In this document: piece after piece, positions 43,930-51,392 of the stretch
Position numbering within the stretch: the first letter of the stretch is position 1
Layout: each line of letters starts with the position of its first letter
NCBI RefSeq assembly: GCF_900186965.1
Contig: NZ_LT906457.1
Span: forward strand, 1,080,501 to 1,144,500
Direction of reading: 5' to 3'
Origin: Legionella spiritensis
GTDB taxonomy: Bacteria > Pseudomonadota > Gammaproteobacteria > Legionellales > Legionellaceae
DNA: 64,000 nucleotides
The notes under the pieces: model-generated
Databases searched by the model: none
Seen by the model: the letters and a program-made list of their open reading frames with translations, nothing else
Told to the model about the DNA's origin: nothing
Made by a program: the position numbers and the translations under genes

Positions 43930-45737
43930 AATGCACTTCCATTAAATGCTACAATTGGGAACATATGAGCTATATTTTTGGGTAACAATTTAATTTTTTC
44001 CGACTCACAATGAGAAATCACATCATTAACTAAGCGGCTAGTCACCAAAAATGCGTCCTTATTTAATTTCATTTTTTTTATAAGTTCAATCCCATTTAAC
44101 TCGGAATCAACAAACTCATAATCACATAAATATAAAATCGAGTTCCTGACAGAAAAATTATCTTTCCATTGAATGACATCATTCGGTGAATAGAAATGTA
44201 ACAAATCCACTGTAATTTTGTTCTCATTCTGAAACGTTTTAAACTTGTTCTCCCATAAAGTATGTATTCCTTCATCATCATCAATTATAACCACCATCTG
44301 CGCATCTGAAATCTTAATTTCTGATGCAAACCATAATGAAGGTTCAGACTTTGGGAGATATATTTGTACTATCGTCCCTTGTCCTTCGTGCGAGTCTATT
44401 TCCAACCTGCCGTCGAATTTTTTTATCGTACTTATGGCGTGATTTAACCCAACTCCTGTACCCTGAATTTTTCCAAATGAGCCACCAAGTGTCCCTAATT
44501 TGCTTAAAATGTGTTGTGGAATCCCTTTGCCATAATCCTGAATTCGAATCAACGCTTCATCACCCAAATCAGATAAAGATACCGTGATGCGGTTATCATC
44601 CTGTATTGCTTCTACGGCATTATTTATTAAATTGGATATAACTCTGCTTAATTCCGAAGAATTAACGAAAAAGAATATGTTATGAGCGTCTTTTCCGGTA
44701 TTAAAATTGATGGTTGCCTTTTCCTTGAACTGTACTCGTTTTTCACTAATCACTTGCTCTATTATGGATATGGCCATCTGTTGAGATTGCGCCACATCAA
44801 TATTATCAGAAAAATCGTGTCTTGCTTTTTTAAGCAGTGTATTGGATATATCACGAATTCTTTCTATGGCATTTTTCAAAAGCGTTCTGTTTTGCTCAGG
44901 TATTCCTGATGTGGTAGATTGAATAATTTCAAGTATTGCAATTGGTGAGCCAATATCATGGACTACCTGAAGGGCTGTCTTGGTGAGTTCTTCTTGAAAT
45001 TTTCTCTGCTCACTGGCAACAATGGCAGCTCGCAAAGAGCGATGGGCTTGATTTATTTCCTCAAGTAAACGGTTAATTGCCCTGTTAATTATAATTTGCT
45101 CGTTATTCTCAGATGATTTTAATGGAAGTTCTGTTTTTCCATCTTCAGAACTGTAGTCATGCAATTTCTCTGTTAATTTTTCAATTTCATAAAGAAAATT
45201 ATGAAAACGAGAGAACTCTGAATCCAGCCCTATCTTTATCCTCCACTTTATTACAAAATACACAAGGCTGATAATTATTAAAAATATTATTCCCGCAATT
45301 AAAAAAGCAGAGATGTAGCGATAAAAATCCGGTTTGAAATAATAATATCCCCATACAATTTTCGCATTATCCTTTATAGGGATTAATTTAATATTTTCTA
45401 TGCTATTGTTGCCGAAATGAGCAATTATGTTTTTCCTGTTATCTGTTATAAGGAAGGAGGAAAACAAACCAGTGGACTTCAGAAAATTTATTTCTCTATT
45501 AATCGAAAACGAATCAGAATCCATCAAGCTAATTAACGCTTGTTCAGGAGCGATTTTATTCCAAATACTGACTTGTTGGTCAAACATCTGACGAGATAAA
45601 AAGAATGAAATAGAAAAAATTGCAGTGATAACCAAAACAACCAGAATAAAAATCCAGGCAGAAATTTTGCGTGAAACCTGATCTCCTAACGATTTGTATT
45701 GCATTGCTTTTAAAGCATGATTGGAATAAAACTTCAT
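43926..45737 (-). CDS. Membrane hybrid histidine kinase
   Basis: The protein has 603 residues. TM1 ~27-50 and TM2 ~141-165 enclose a periplasmic sensor of about 90 residues. A linker with coiled coil leads to the dimerisation helix with VVHDIGSPIAILEI (His ~260). The ATPase domain has LINNAVEAIQDD (N box), IQDYGKGIP (G1) and FGKIQGTGVGLNHAI (G2). The C-terminal ~115 residues form a receiver (VVIIDDDEGIH, ILYLCDYEF with acceptor Asp, FLVTSR, LLPK). It probably detects a periplasmic ligand and feeds the phosphorelay proteins at 35703-37283. It forms an operon with the MATE gene. Confidence 0.9.
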   Translation of the reverse strand: MKFYSNHALKAMQYKSLGDQVSRKISAWIFILVVLVITAIFSISFFLSRQMFDQQVSIWNKIAPEQALISLMDSDSFSINREINFLKSTGLFSSFLITDNRKNIIAHFGNNSIENIKLIPIKDNAKIVWGYYYFKPDFYRYISAFLIAGIIFLIIISLVYFVIKWRIKIGLDSEFSRFHNFLYEIEKLTEKLHDYSSEDGKTELPLKSSENNEQIIINRAINRLLEEINQAHRSLRAAIVASEQRKFQEELTKTALQVVHDIGSPIAILEIIQSTTSGIPEQNRTLLKNAIERIRDISNTLLKKARHDFSDNIDVAQSQQMAISIIEQVISEKRVQFKEKATINFNTGKDAHNIFFFVNSSELSRVISNLINNAVEAIQDDNRITVSLSDLGDEALIRIQDYGKGIPQHILSKLGTLGGSFGKIQGTGVGLNHAISTIKKFDGRLEIDSHEGQGTIVQIYLPKSEPSLWFASEIKISDAQMVVIIDDDEGIHTLWENKFKTFQNENKITVDLLHFYSPNDVIQWKDNFSVRNSILYLCDYEFVDSELNGIELIKKMKLNKDAFLVTSRLVNDVISHCESEKIKLLPKNIAHMFPIVAFNGSAL

Positions 45738-45910
45738 AATTTAAACCTTGGAAACATCAAAATGCCAATCATTCCGCATCAAGGTGCTTGTCATTAAATC
45801 TCTATGAGTTGACAAACCAGGAAAATTTTCAAGCTTTTTGGAATTCACCCTGTTTCCTTATCAAAATACTCGGGTACGCTCAATAATCCTGGTTTTAGCT
45901 GATTATACTA

Positions 45911-46225
45911 CTAATTTACAGCCTGGTAATACTCAATCTCGAATGCCCAAGCTCCTGACTTATCAGCTCCCTTGCCGTCCTGTCCTTGAATGGGGCATAC
46001 AAGACCTTGGCCTGTTTTATCATGGGATTTTGTAATGTCATAATACCAGCGCTGGGCATAGGCATGGCGCAGACCATGGTATTTGCTTAAGCCGATTTTG
46101 GCAATGATTTCATGGTATCGGGTTAAATGGTTTTTATAGGACTTCTCTTTGGGAATGAGGGATTGCCCTTCAGGAACCTGCTTCACTGCCTGTAGCAACC
46201 ATTGCCGTTGCGATTTGCTGGTCAA
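45911..46225 (-). pseudogene. Internal fragment of an integrase
   Basis: The 104-codon frame contains HLTRYHEIIAKIGLSKYHGLRHAYAQRWYYDIT, resembling the catalytic-domain beginning of Integrase_1-type tyrosine recombinases (GLRHAYAQ is the box II Arg region). The N-terminal arm-binding part and the final Tyr region are absent, and the last residues diverge. It is likely the relic of the integrase of island B. Confidence 0.6.
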
Positions 46226-46345
46226 TGGATTGAAAGAAATTTGCTTAAGTGAGATGATTGCCCAAAATATCTTGATATTTACAATATCAAGATTAAATGA
46301 TCCATTAATAATGGCTTTCTAATACTTTTTGTCTTTGTATGTGAA

Positions 46346-47170
46346 ATGATGAAATTTGATGATTTACAATATAAAAATTTAGATGAATCAAATATATTTG
46401 TTGTTCAAAATAGAACCATTTTGATGGTTAATAGAAATGGGAAATATCAATTACCATTTTTTAAGGATATTAGTGAATACAAAGATAAAATAACTTGTTT
46501 ACATGAGTTGGGTTCATTTAATGGATGTAAAAGTTATTGCGCTGAAATAACATTGGGATATGAGCAAGATGATGGCTTAACTTTTGTTCCAATTAAAAGA
46601 GCACTTGATCAATTCGAAGATGATTGTTTTTCACTAATTGTTAGAAGTACTCAAATCCTTGATTGGTATAAAAACCATAAATATTGTGGGATTTGTGGCA
46701 AGGAAACATTGCAAATATCAGCTTTATTAGAGGCTCATTGCAAATCTTGCAATTTTGTTTTTTATCCTAGAATATCACCATCCATTATTGTTCTAATAAA
46801 GAACCAATCCAAGATTCTTATGGCTAGAGGAGAGCATTTTGCAGAAGGTGTATATGGACTTATTGCAGGCTTTGTTTCTCCAGGAGAAACGCTTGAAGAG
46901 TCTGTTCATCGGGAAGTGCTGGAGGAAGTTGGGATTAAAGTAAAGAATATTCAATATTTTGGTTCCCAACCTTGGCCATTTCCAGACTCATTAATGATAG
47001 CGTTTGAGGCAGATTATGACTCTGGTGAAATTGTTATTGATGATGTGGAAATTAAAGAAGCGGGTTGGTATGACATAAATAACTTACCAGGAATGCCTTC
47101 TTCGTCAAAAAGTATAGCAAGGGTAATGATTGACAATTTTATTGGTATGAATCCAAGAATGGATTCATAA
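46346..47170 (+). CDS. nudC: NAD+/NADH diphosphatase NudC
   Basis: The 274-residue protein has the NudC layout: an N-terminal domain, a four-Cys zinc site (YCGICG at ~112-117 and HCKSC at ~130-134), the Nudix box GFVSPGETLEESVHREVLEEVGI (~170-192) and the NADH-specific SQPWPFPDSLM (~204-214). NudC hydrolyses NAD(H) and removes NAD caps from RNA. ATG 46346 is followed immediately by a second ATG. It lies alone in the island, next to an integrase relic. Confidence 0.93.
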   Translation: MMKFDDLQYKNLDESNIFVVQNRTILMVNRNGKYQLPFFKDISEYKDKITCLHELGSFNGCKSYCAEITLGYEQDDGLTFVPIKRALDQFEDDCFSLIVRSTQILDWYKNHKYCGICGKETLQISALLEAHCKSCNFVFYPRISPSIIVLIKNQSKILMARGEHFAEGVYGLIAGFVSPGETLEESVHREVLEEVGIKVKNIQYFGSQPWPFPDSLMIAFEADYDSGEIVIDDVEIKEAGWYDINNLPGMPSSSKSIARVMIDNFIGMNPRMDS

Positions 47171-47191
47171 GGTGATTTACTTTAATTCATC

Positions 47192-47473
47192 TTATTTTAG
47201 AGTAGCTATTTCTGAACTTTCGGCAAGCAATTTTTGCATGGCTTCTATTCCTTTTACATTGAATAGGTGTGAGAAAGTAAGCGTCCATCCCGAATTATTT
47301 TGTTTAAAGATTATATTATAATCAGTCATACATTCTTCCAACTCCATATTATTTTGTTTATATAACTGTGTGATCGAACTATGCCATTTCATTGCATCTT
47401 CTTTATTGGAAAAATCACTTGTAATTTTAATGATTATATAAGGATTCGTTGATGATGGATCATAATCTTTTAC
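47192..47473 (-). pseudogene. Small protein lacking a start, possibly truncated
   Basis: The frame is open from about 47479 to 47192, about 95 codons: SDHAVKDYDPSSTNPYIIIK, ITSDFSNKEDAMKWHSSITQ, then a body ending in AESSEIATLK. The only ATG is internal (47392, giving 66 residues), while coding-like sequence extends 30 residues before it, so the 5' end has probably been lost. No family recognised. Confidence 0.4.
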
Positions 47474-47505
47474 TGCATGGTCACTTTAAGTCCTATTTTC
47501 CGTCA

Positions 47506-47520
47506 GGTATACTGTATACC
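47506..47520. promoter_or_regulatory. Palindrome GGTATACTGTATACC
   Basis: A 15-base near-perfect palindrome lies 27 bases before the start of the small membrane-protein gene, between it and the truncated gene on the other strand. Its position suggests an operator, but no regulator is adjacent. Confidence 0.4.
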
Positions 47521-47546
47521 CATGATATATTTTATGGAATAATAAA

Positions 47547-47744
47547 ATGTCTAAACAAGTACAGACCGATACGCAATCTTTGACCGGAAATTGTGATTAT
47601 GAACATTTAATCCAAGCGAAATTTGCCGCTGCCTTAAAGTCCAATGATTATATGATATGGTTCAAAAAGATTAACTTTAAGTTAAATCTCTGTATTGGCT
47701 TATTGGTTTTGAAATTGTTATTGGTTGTCAGTGGCGTATCTTAG
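47547..47744 (+). CDS. Small single-pass membrane protein
   Basis: The protein has 65 residues. A polar N-terminal half (MSKQVQTDTQSLTGNCDYEH) is followed by a C-terminal hydrophobic helix LCIGLLVLKLLLVVSGVS. The start has GGAAT weakly upstream. No family recognised. Its end overlaps, tail to tail, the truncated gene on the minus strand. Confidence 0.5.
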   Translation: MSKQVQTDTQSLTGNCDYEHLIQAKFAAALKSNDYMIWFKKINFKLNLCIGLLVLKLLLVVSGVS

Positions 47745-47992
47745 TTTTTAGGAAGTTATTTTCCAATATATTAAACCAAGCTTCGACAATCATGACCATG
47801 GCTAGTGTATCAAGCTCACAGCACTTTAATAAGGCCTTCCGTAGTTCCTGTCGTTCAAATTGGCTCATATGTGTAAACTGTAATTTTGCATAAGCAATTG
47901 TTGCAGCACCTCCTTCCTTAAGAAACTCATCCTTAAACAGCAATTCAATTTCCTCATTTGGCGCCTCTTTATTGATTGGATCTAAAAGAGAA
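47728..47992 (-). pseudogene. Gene fragment truncated by the ISL3 element
   Basis: The minus-strand frame is open from the left end of the ISL3 element: EPSLLDPINKEAPNEEIELL then FKDEFLKEGGAATIAYAK, and ends LENNFLKTKIRH after about 88 codons. The 71-codon part starting at 47943 lacks a proper ribosome site. The coding signal running right into the IS end indicates that the insertion removed its beginning. Product unknown; mostly helical. Confidence 0.55.
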
Positions 47993-49278
47993 GGCTCTCC
48001 CCCAACAAAGGGGGCATTTTAATCGAGTTAGTATAGACTAACCCTTTGATTTGACGGTCAAAAGGAAGATTAAAATGCCCAAGAAAGATTGTATCCTAAA
48101 TTTACCGGGATATTCTATTAAAAAGGTGAGTGGAGAGAATCCTGTTTATATTGAAGTGAGTTATCGTTGCGTTGTGCGCTGTATTCATTGTGGTAATAAA
48201 AAGTTACGTAAAAAAGATACTTTCATAAGGCGCATACGCCATGAGTCGATTGGATTGCGTCGCAGTTACTTGTGTATCAAGGCTCATAAGTATTATTGTC
48301 CTGCTTGTGGTCGCTATTTTAATCAGCGTTTTCCGGGGATAGGGAAGTATCAAAGAGCCAGCGAGAGTTTGCGTAAACAGGTGTTTCACTACCACAGCAA
48401 AGGAGTGAGTCAAAAGGATTTGGCTCGTGATTTAAAGCTGGGTAAATCAACTGTAGAACGCTGGTATCATTACGGTTATGAGCTTCGTCATAAAAAGATA
48501 TTAAACCGTCTTTGCCCCAGAGTTCTTGGCCTGGATGAGCATTCATTCAATAGGAAAGTAGGTTATGCCACAACTTTTTGTGACTTGGCCAAACATAAAA
48601 TATTTGATGTGGTTGAGGGGCGCTCCGAAAAGGATTTAGAAGGCTATCTAAATTCGTTAGAAGGAAAAGATAAGGTACAGGTAGTCTGTATTGATTTAAG
48701 TTCCAGTTATCGCAAGTTAATCAGGCGTTACTTTCCCAATGCGATGATTGTGGCCGACCGCTTTCATGTGATTCGTTTATTGAATCAATTCTGTTTGCAG
48801 ACTTATCAGCAGATTGACCCTGAAATGAAATATCAGAGAGGTCTCTTGGCCGCATTGAGAACCAATCCCAATAATCTCACGGTAAAGCGACTCAATAGAC
48901 GAGAACGTTATTTGCAACAACAACCTGTCATTGCTGCTATTTATTACTTTAAACAGCGATTACATCGATTACTCATGCGAAAACATCGTACCGCAAAGCA
49001 GTGTATGCGTTTAATACCCCTCTTTCTTAAACTCGTTGCCAGTCTGAAGGAAAGTCCTTTTGACTCACTAAAAACTCTAGGTAAAACATTATACCAATGG
49101 CGGGATGAAGTGGTTAGAATGTGGCGGTTTACTAAAAACAACGGCATTACGGAAGGGTTTCATCGTAAGATGAAGCTCATTCAACGTCGTGCTTATGGAT
49201 TTAGAAATTTTGAAAATTACAGGTTAAGGGTTAAAGTTTTGTGTTCTTGATTTGTGCCCCCGGATTTGGGGATGAGCC
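47993..49278 (+). mobile_element. ISL3-family insertion sequence
   Basis: The 1286-base element has terminal repeats (left GGCTCTCCCCCAAC...GGGGGC, right end reading GGCTCATCCCCAAATCCGGG in complement) around one transposase gene. No matching target duplication was seen (AAAGAGAA left, CGAAAAAG right), suggesting rearrangement after insertion. A 101-base copy of its right end lies at 24507-24607. Confidence 0.88.
48075..49250 (+). CDS. ISL3-family transposase
   Basis: The 391-residue protein starts at ATG 48075 with AGGAAG upstream. It has an N-terminal zinc-ribbon-like region (VVRCIHCGNKKLR and YYCPACGRYFNQRFPG), an HTH (SQKDLARDLKLGKSTVERWYHYG) and the DDE_Tnp_ISL3 core: VLGLDEHSFNRK (Asp), VVCIDLSSSYRKLI (Asp), ADRFHVIRLLNQ and NGITEGFHRKMKLIQRRAYGFRNFENYRLR (Glu). 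Full length. Confidence 0.96.
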   Translation: MPKKDCILNLPGYSIKKVSGENPVYIEVSYRCVVRCIHCGNKKLRKKDTFIRRIRHESIGLRRSYLCIKAHKYYCPACGRYFNQRFPGIGKYQRASESLRKQVFHYHSKGVSQKDLARDLKLGKSTVERWYHYGYELRHKKILNRLCPRVLGLDEHSFNRKVGYATTFCDLAKHKIFDVVEGRSEKDLEGYLNSLEGKDKVQVVCIDLSSSYRKLIRRYFPNAMIVADRFHVIRLLNQFCLQTYQQIDPEMKYQRGLLAALRTNPNNLTVKRLNRRERYLQQQPVIAAIYYFKQRLHRLLMRKHRTAKQCMRLIPLFLKLVASLKESPFDSLKTLGKTLYQWRDEVVRMWRFTKNNGITEGFHRKMKLIQRRAYGFRNFENYRLRVKVLCS

Positions 49279-49330
49279 CGAAAAAGTCACGCAAGTGGTT
49301 TTTGATATTTTGCGAAAATCGATTGTAACT

Positions 49331-49387
49331 TATTGATTCTTATGGTGGCCAGAGGTGGAATCGAACCACCGACACAAGGATTTTCAG
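49331..49387. repeat. tRNA-Phe half and flank shared with 24704-24760 (putative attR)
   Basis: The 57-base identity core covers the 3' flank and 3' half of tRNA-Phe up to the anticodon loop. It represents the chromosomal crossover region used by the island. Confidence 0.8.
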
Positions 49388-49418
49388 TCCTTTGCTCTAC
49401 CGACTGAGCTATCTGGCC
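49343..49418 (-). tRNA. tRNA-Phe (anticodon GAA)
   Basis: A 76-base cloverleaf on the minus strand. GGCCAGA pairs with TCTGGCC in the acceptor, the D-arm is GCTCAGTCGGTAGAGC, the anticodon loop is CTGAAAA with GAA at 49385-49383, the T-arm GTGGTTCGATTCCAC, and CCA is encoded. It is intact, with the island fused at its 3' end restoring the sequence. Confidence 0.97.
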
Positions 49419-49470
49419 ACAAGAGGTTGCTATTAAACTCCGAGAATGATTTTGAGTCAAGTAGGGATTA

Positions 49471-50391
49471 TTATTTTTTTTCTAAAAATTGATTTTGGTA
49501 GGCGATTGCTATCCTGGCTCCCAGTATGGCGTTATTTTTAATTAATTCAATATTTGCTTTCAGGCTTTGTCCGGCCGTTAACTCGGAAATCCGTTGTAGA
49601 AGAAATGGTGTGATGGCTTTGCCTTTGATATGCCTGGCTTCCTGATTCGCCTGCTCAATGATGGGTTTGATTTCATAATCAGGAATTTCGGCGCTTTTGG
49701 TGATGGGGTTGGCGATGACTATGCCATTATTGATAGACAGGCTGTGTTGGACGTGCATCAGTGCAGCAATGTCTTTCGGGTCGTCCAGTCGGTGTACCAA
49801 TGGAATACCGCTGGAATGAGTATAAAAGGCGGGGAACTCATCGGTACCATAGCCGATAACGGCGACACCATGTGTTTCCAGCATTTCCAGTGTTTTTGGC
49901 AAATCAAGTATGGATTTGGCGCCGGAACACACTACAGTTACCGGGGTAGTGGATAATTCGATGAGATCGGCTGAAATGTCCAGGTTATCGGCGAATTGGG
50001 GGTGTACACCGCCAATTCCTCCCGTTACAAAAATTGGTAATCCGGCCTGATGAGCACAAAACATGGTGGCAGCCACGGTAGTGCTTGCAGTTATTTTGCG
50101 GCTTAGTGCGTAAGCGATATCGCGGCGCGATGCCTTCATGACTTTTGGACTGGCCAGTTCTTCCATAATCCGGTCGTCAATGCCGATATGAATTTTTCCC
50201 TGATAAAGAGCGATTGTCGCCGGAGTTGCGCCCTGTTCTCTGACGAGTTGTTCAATCAGACGCGCTGTCGTCAGATTATCAGGGTAGGGCATACCATGAG
50301 ATATAATGGTGGATTCCAGGACAACAACGGCTTTCTGATTTTGTAATGCGGTGGAAACTTCTTTACTGAGCTGTAGTAGTTCATGAAACAT
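49471..50391 (-). CDS. psuG: Pseudouridine-5'-phosphate glycosidase
   Basis: The protein has 306 residues, the normal length. PsuG features: VVLESTIISHGMPYPDN (~23-40), GATPATIA, ASRRDIAYA (catalytic Lys/Asp region), TTVAATMFCAHQAG, FVTGGIGGVH (~122-131), VVCSGAKSILD and YGTDEFPAFYT. It reversibly splits pseudouridine 5'-phosphate to uracil and ribose 5-phosphate. No psuK kinase gene is adjacent in this window. It is the first core-like gene after the tRNA. Confidence 0.95.
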   Translation of the reverse strand: MFHELLQLSKEVSTALQNQKAVVVLESTIISHGMPYPDNLTTARLIEQLVREQGATPATIALYQGKIHIGIDDRIMEELASPKVMKASRRDIAYALSRKITASTTVAATMFCAHQAGLPIFVTGGIGGVHPQFADNLDISADLIELSTTPVTVVCSGAKSILDLPKTLEMLETHGVAVIGYGTDEFPAFYTHSSGIPLVHRLDDPKDIAALMHVQHSLSINNGIVIANPITKSAEIPDYEIKPIIEQANQEARHIKGKAITPFLLQRISELTAGQSLKANIELIKNNAILGARIAIAYQNQFLEKK

Positions 50392-50400
50392 GGTTTTACC

Positions 50401-50670
50401 TTACTGTGCGGGAGTATAACCGGAGGGTTTTTCAGAGCCGTCACTGAAGAAAAATTTTTGCATTTCATCGGTCAGGAATTCGCGGGCCTTGGGATCAATC
50501 AGACTCAGTCTGTATTCGTTAATAAGCATGGTTTGATGTGCAAGCCACATTTTCCATGCTTGTTTTGATATTTGCTGGTAAATTTTTTCCCCGAGTTCGC
50601 CCGGAAAAGGAGGAGCATCGAGTCCTTCCGCTTCGGCTTGTAATTTTGTACAAAAGATTTGTCTTGACAT
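50401..50670 (-). CDS. yggX: Fe(2+)-trafficking / oxidative-damage protection protein YggX
   Basis: An 89-residue protein with the whole YggX signature: [51 protein letters not shown] and [11 protein letters not shown]. The N-terminal Cys is the conserved one. It protects Fe-S proteins in the cytoplasm. It is nine bases upstream of psuG on the same strand. Confidence 0.96.
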   Translation of the reverse strand: MSRQIFCTKLQAEAEGLDAPPFPGELGEKIYQQISKQAWKMWLAHQTMLINEYRLSLIDPKAREFLTDEMQKFFFSDGSEKPSGYTPAQ

Positions 50671-50826
50671 AATGTTGTTCCGGTAATTAAAACGTAACGG
50701 TGTGTCGATTATGGGCTATTGTCCACACCGGAGCAATATCATGTTCCGTGAACAAAATGTATTACGACTGCAAATCCAGGTTAATTGTCTCAATTTTCGC
50801 TGTGAAACCCCGGATGAGGACACGCC

Positions 50827-51384
50827 CTAATCCGCCCGGCATTTTACCTGGGCCAGCATAATGTGCTGGGATAGCAATTGTTCCTGCTCATTGGTTAACG
50901 GTTCAAATTGAACGGCAGTACGATAGTGGTTTTCATTGACAAACTGGCTATACACAACAATGGCATCGACAATGATGGGAACCATTTTTGGTTTGGTATA
51001 GATAACCAGTTTTATGGGTGTTTTTTCCTTGATCCGCTCGTTTGTTTTAAACGCCATGCCTCCCAGGCTGATATTGACCTTGCGGATATGAATTTTTTCT
51101 CCCACCAGAAGATGATGAGCAAGATGATCTATTTTGGCGTTAAGCAAATTCAGATAATGAGCCAGAGAGGGTTCCTCCAGAGCAAGCGATTGAGTGAGTT
51201 CGGATAACTCATAATCAAGGCTCTGAAAATACTGGGTGGTTTCAAGATAACGTTGGCCATTATGGCCAAGTAGTTCCTCGGCAACGGATTTATCGGAACG
51301 AAAACTTCCCTGTTGTAATACCTTATAATCAAAATAGATTTGATCATCTATGCGAAAATGTTGACGTCTTTCATGTACTGGCAT
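50827..51384 (-). CDS. PilZ-domain protein
   Basis: The 185-residue protein has c-di-GMP-binding PilZ marks: RRQHFR (RxxxR) at ~6-11 and NISLGGMAF (D/NxSxxG) near ~105. Between them lies an unusually long helical insertion (~35-95), giving an N-terminal strand separated from the barrel, as in the PilZ proteins with DUF1631-like inserts. It probably links c-di-GMP to motility or effector control. It is nine bases downstream of the large protein gene. Confidence 0.85.
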   Translation of the reverse strand: MPVHERRQHFRIDDQIYFDYKVLQQGSFRSDKSVAEELLGHNGQRYLETTQYFQSLDYELSELTQSLALEEPSLAHYLNLLNAKIDHLAHHLLVGEKIHIRKVNISLGGMAFKTNERIKEKTPIKLVIYTKPKMVPIIVDAIVVYSQFVNENHYRTAVQFEPLTNEQEQLLSQHIMLAQVKCRAD

Positions 51385-51392
51385 AATGACTC

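Larger units (their letters stand above)
24704..49387. mobile_element. Genomic island B integrated at tRNA-Phe
   Basis: Perfect 57-base direct repeats bound this segment, one of them being the 3' half of the functional tRNA. The content is accessory: a biosynthetic/signalling cluster, exporters, insertion sequences, NudC and small unknowns. A short integrase relic (45911-46225) is the only recombinase trace, so the island is probably no longer able to excise by itself. Confidence 0.7.

Noticed and set aside
45911..46225. Functional integrase gene
   Set aside because: About one hundred codons only; catalytic Tyr segment and N-terminal domain missing.
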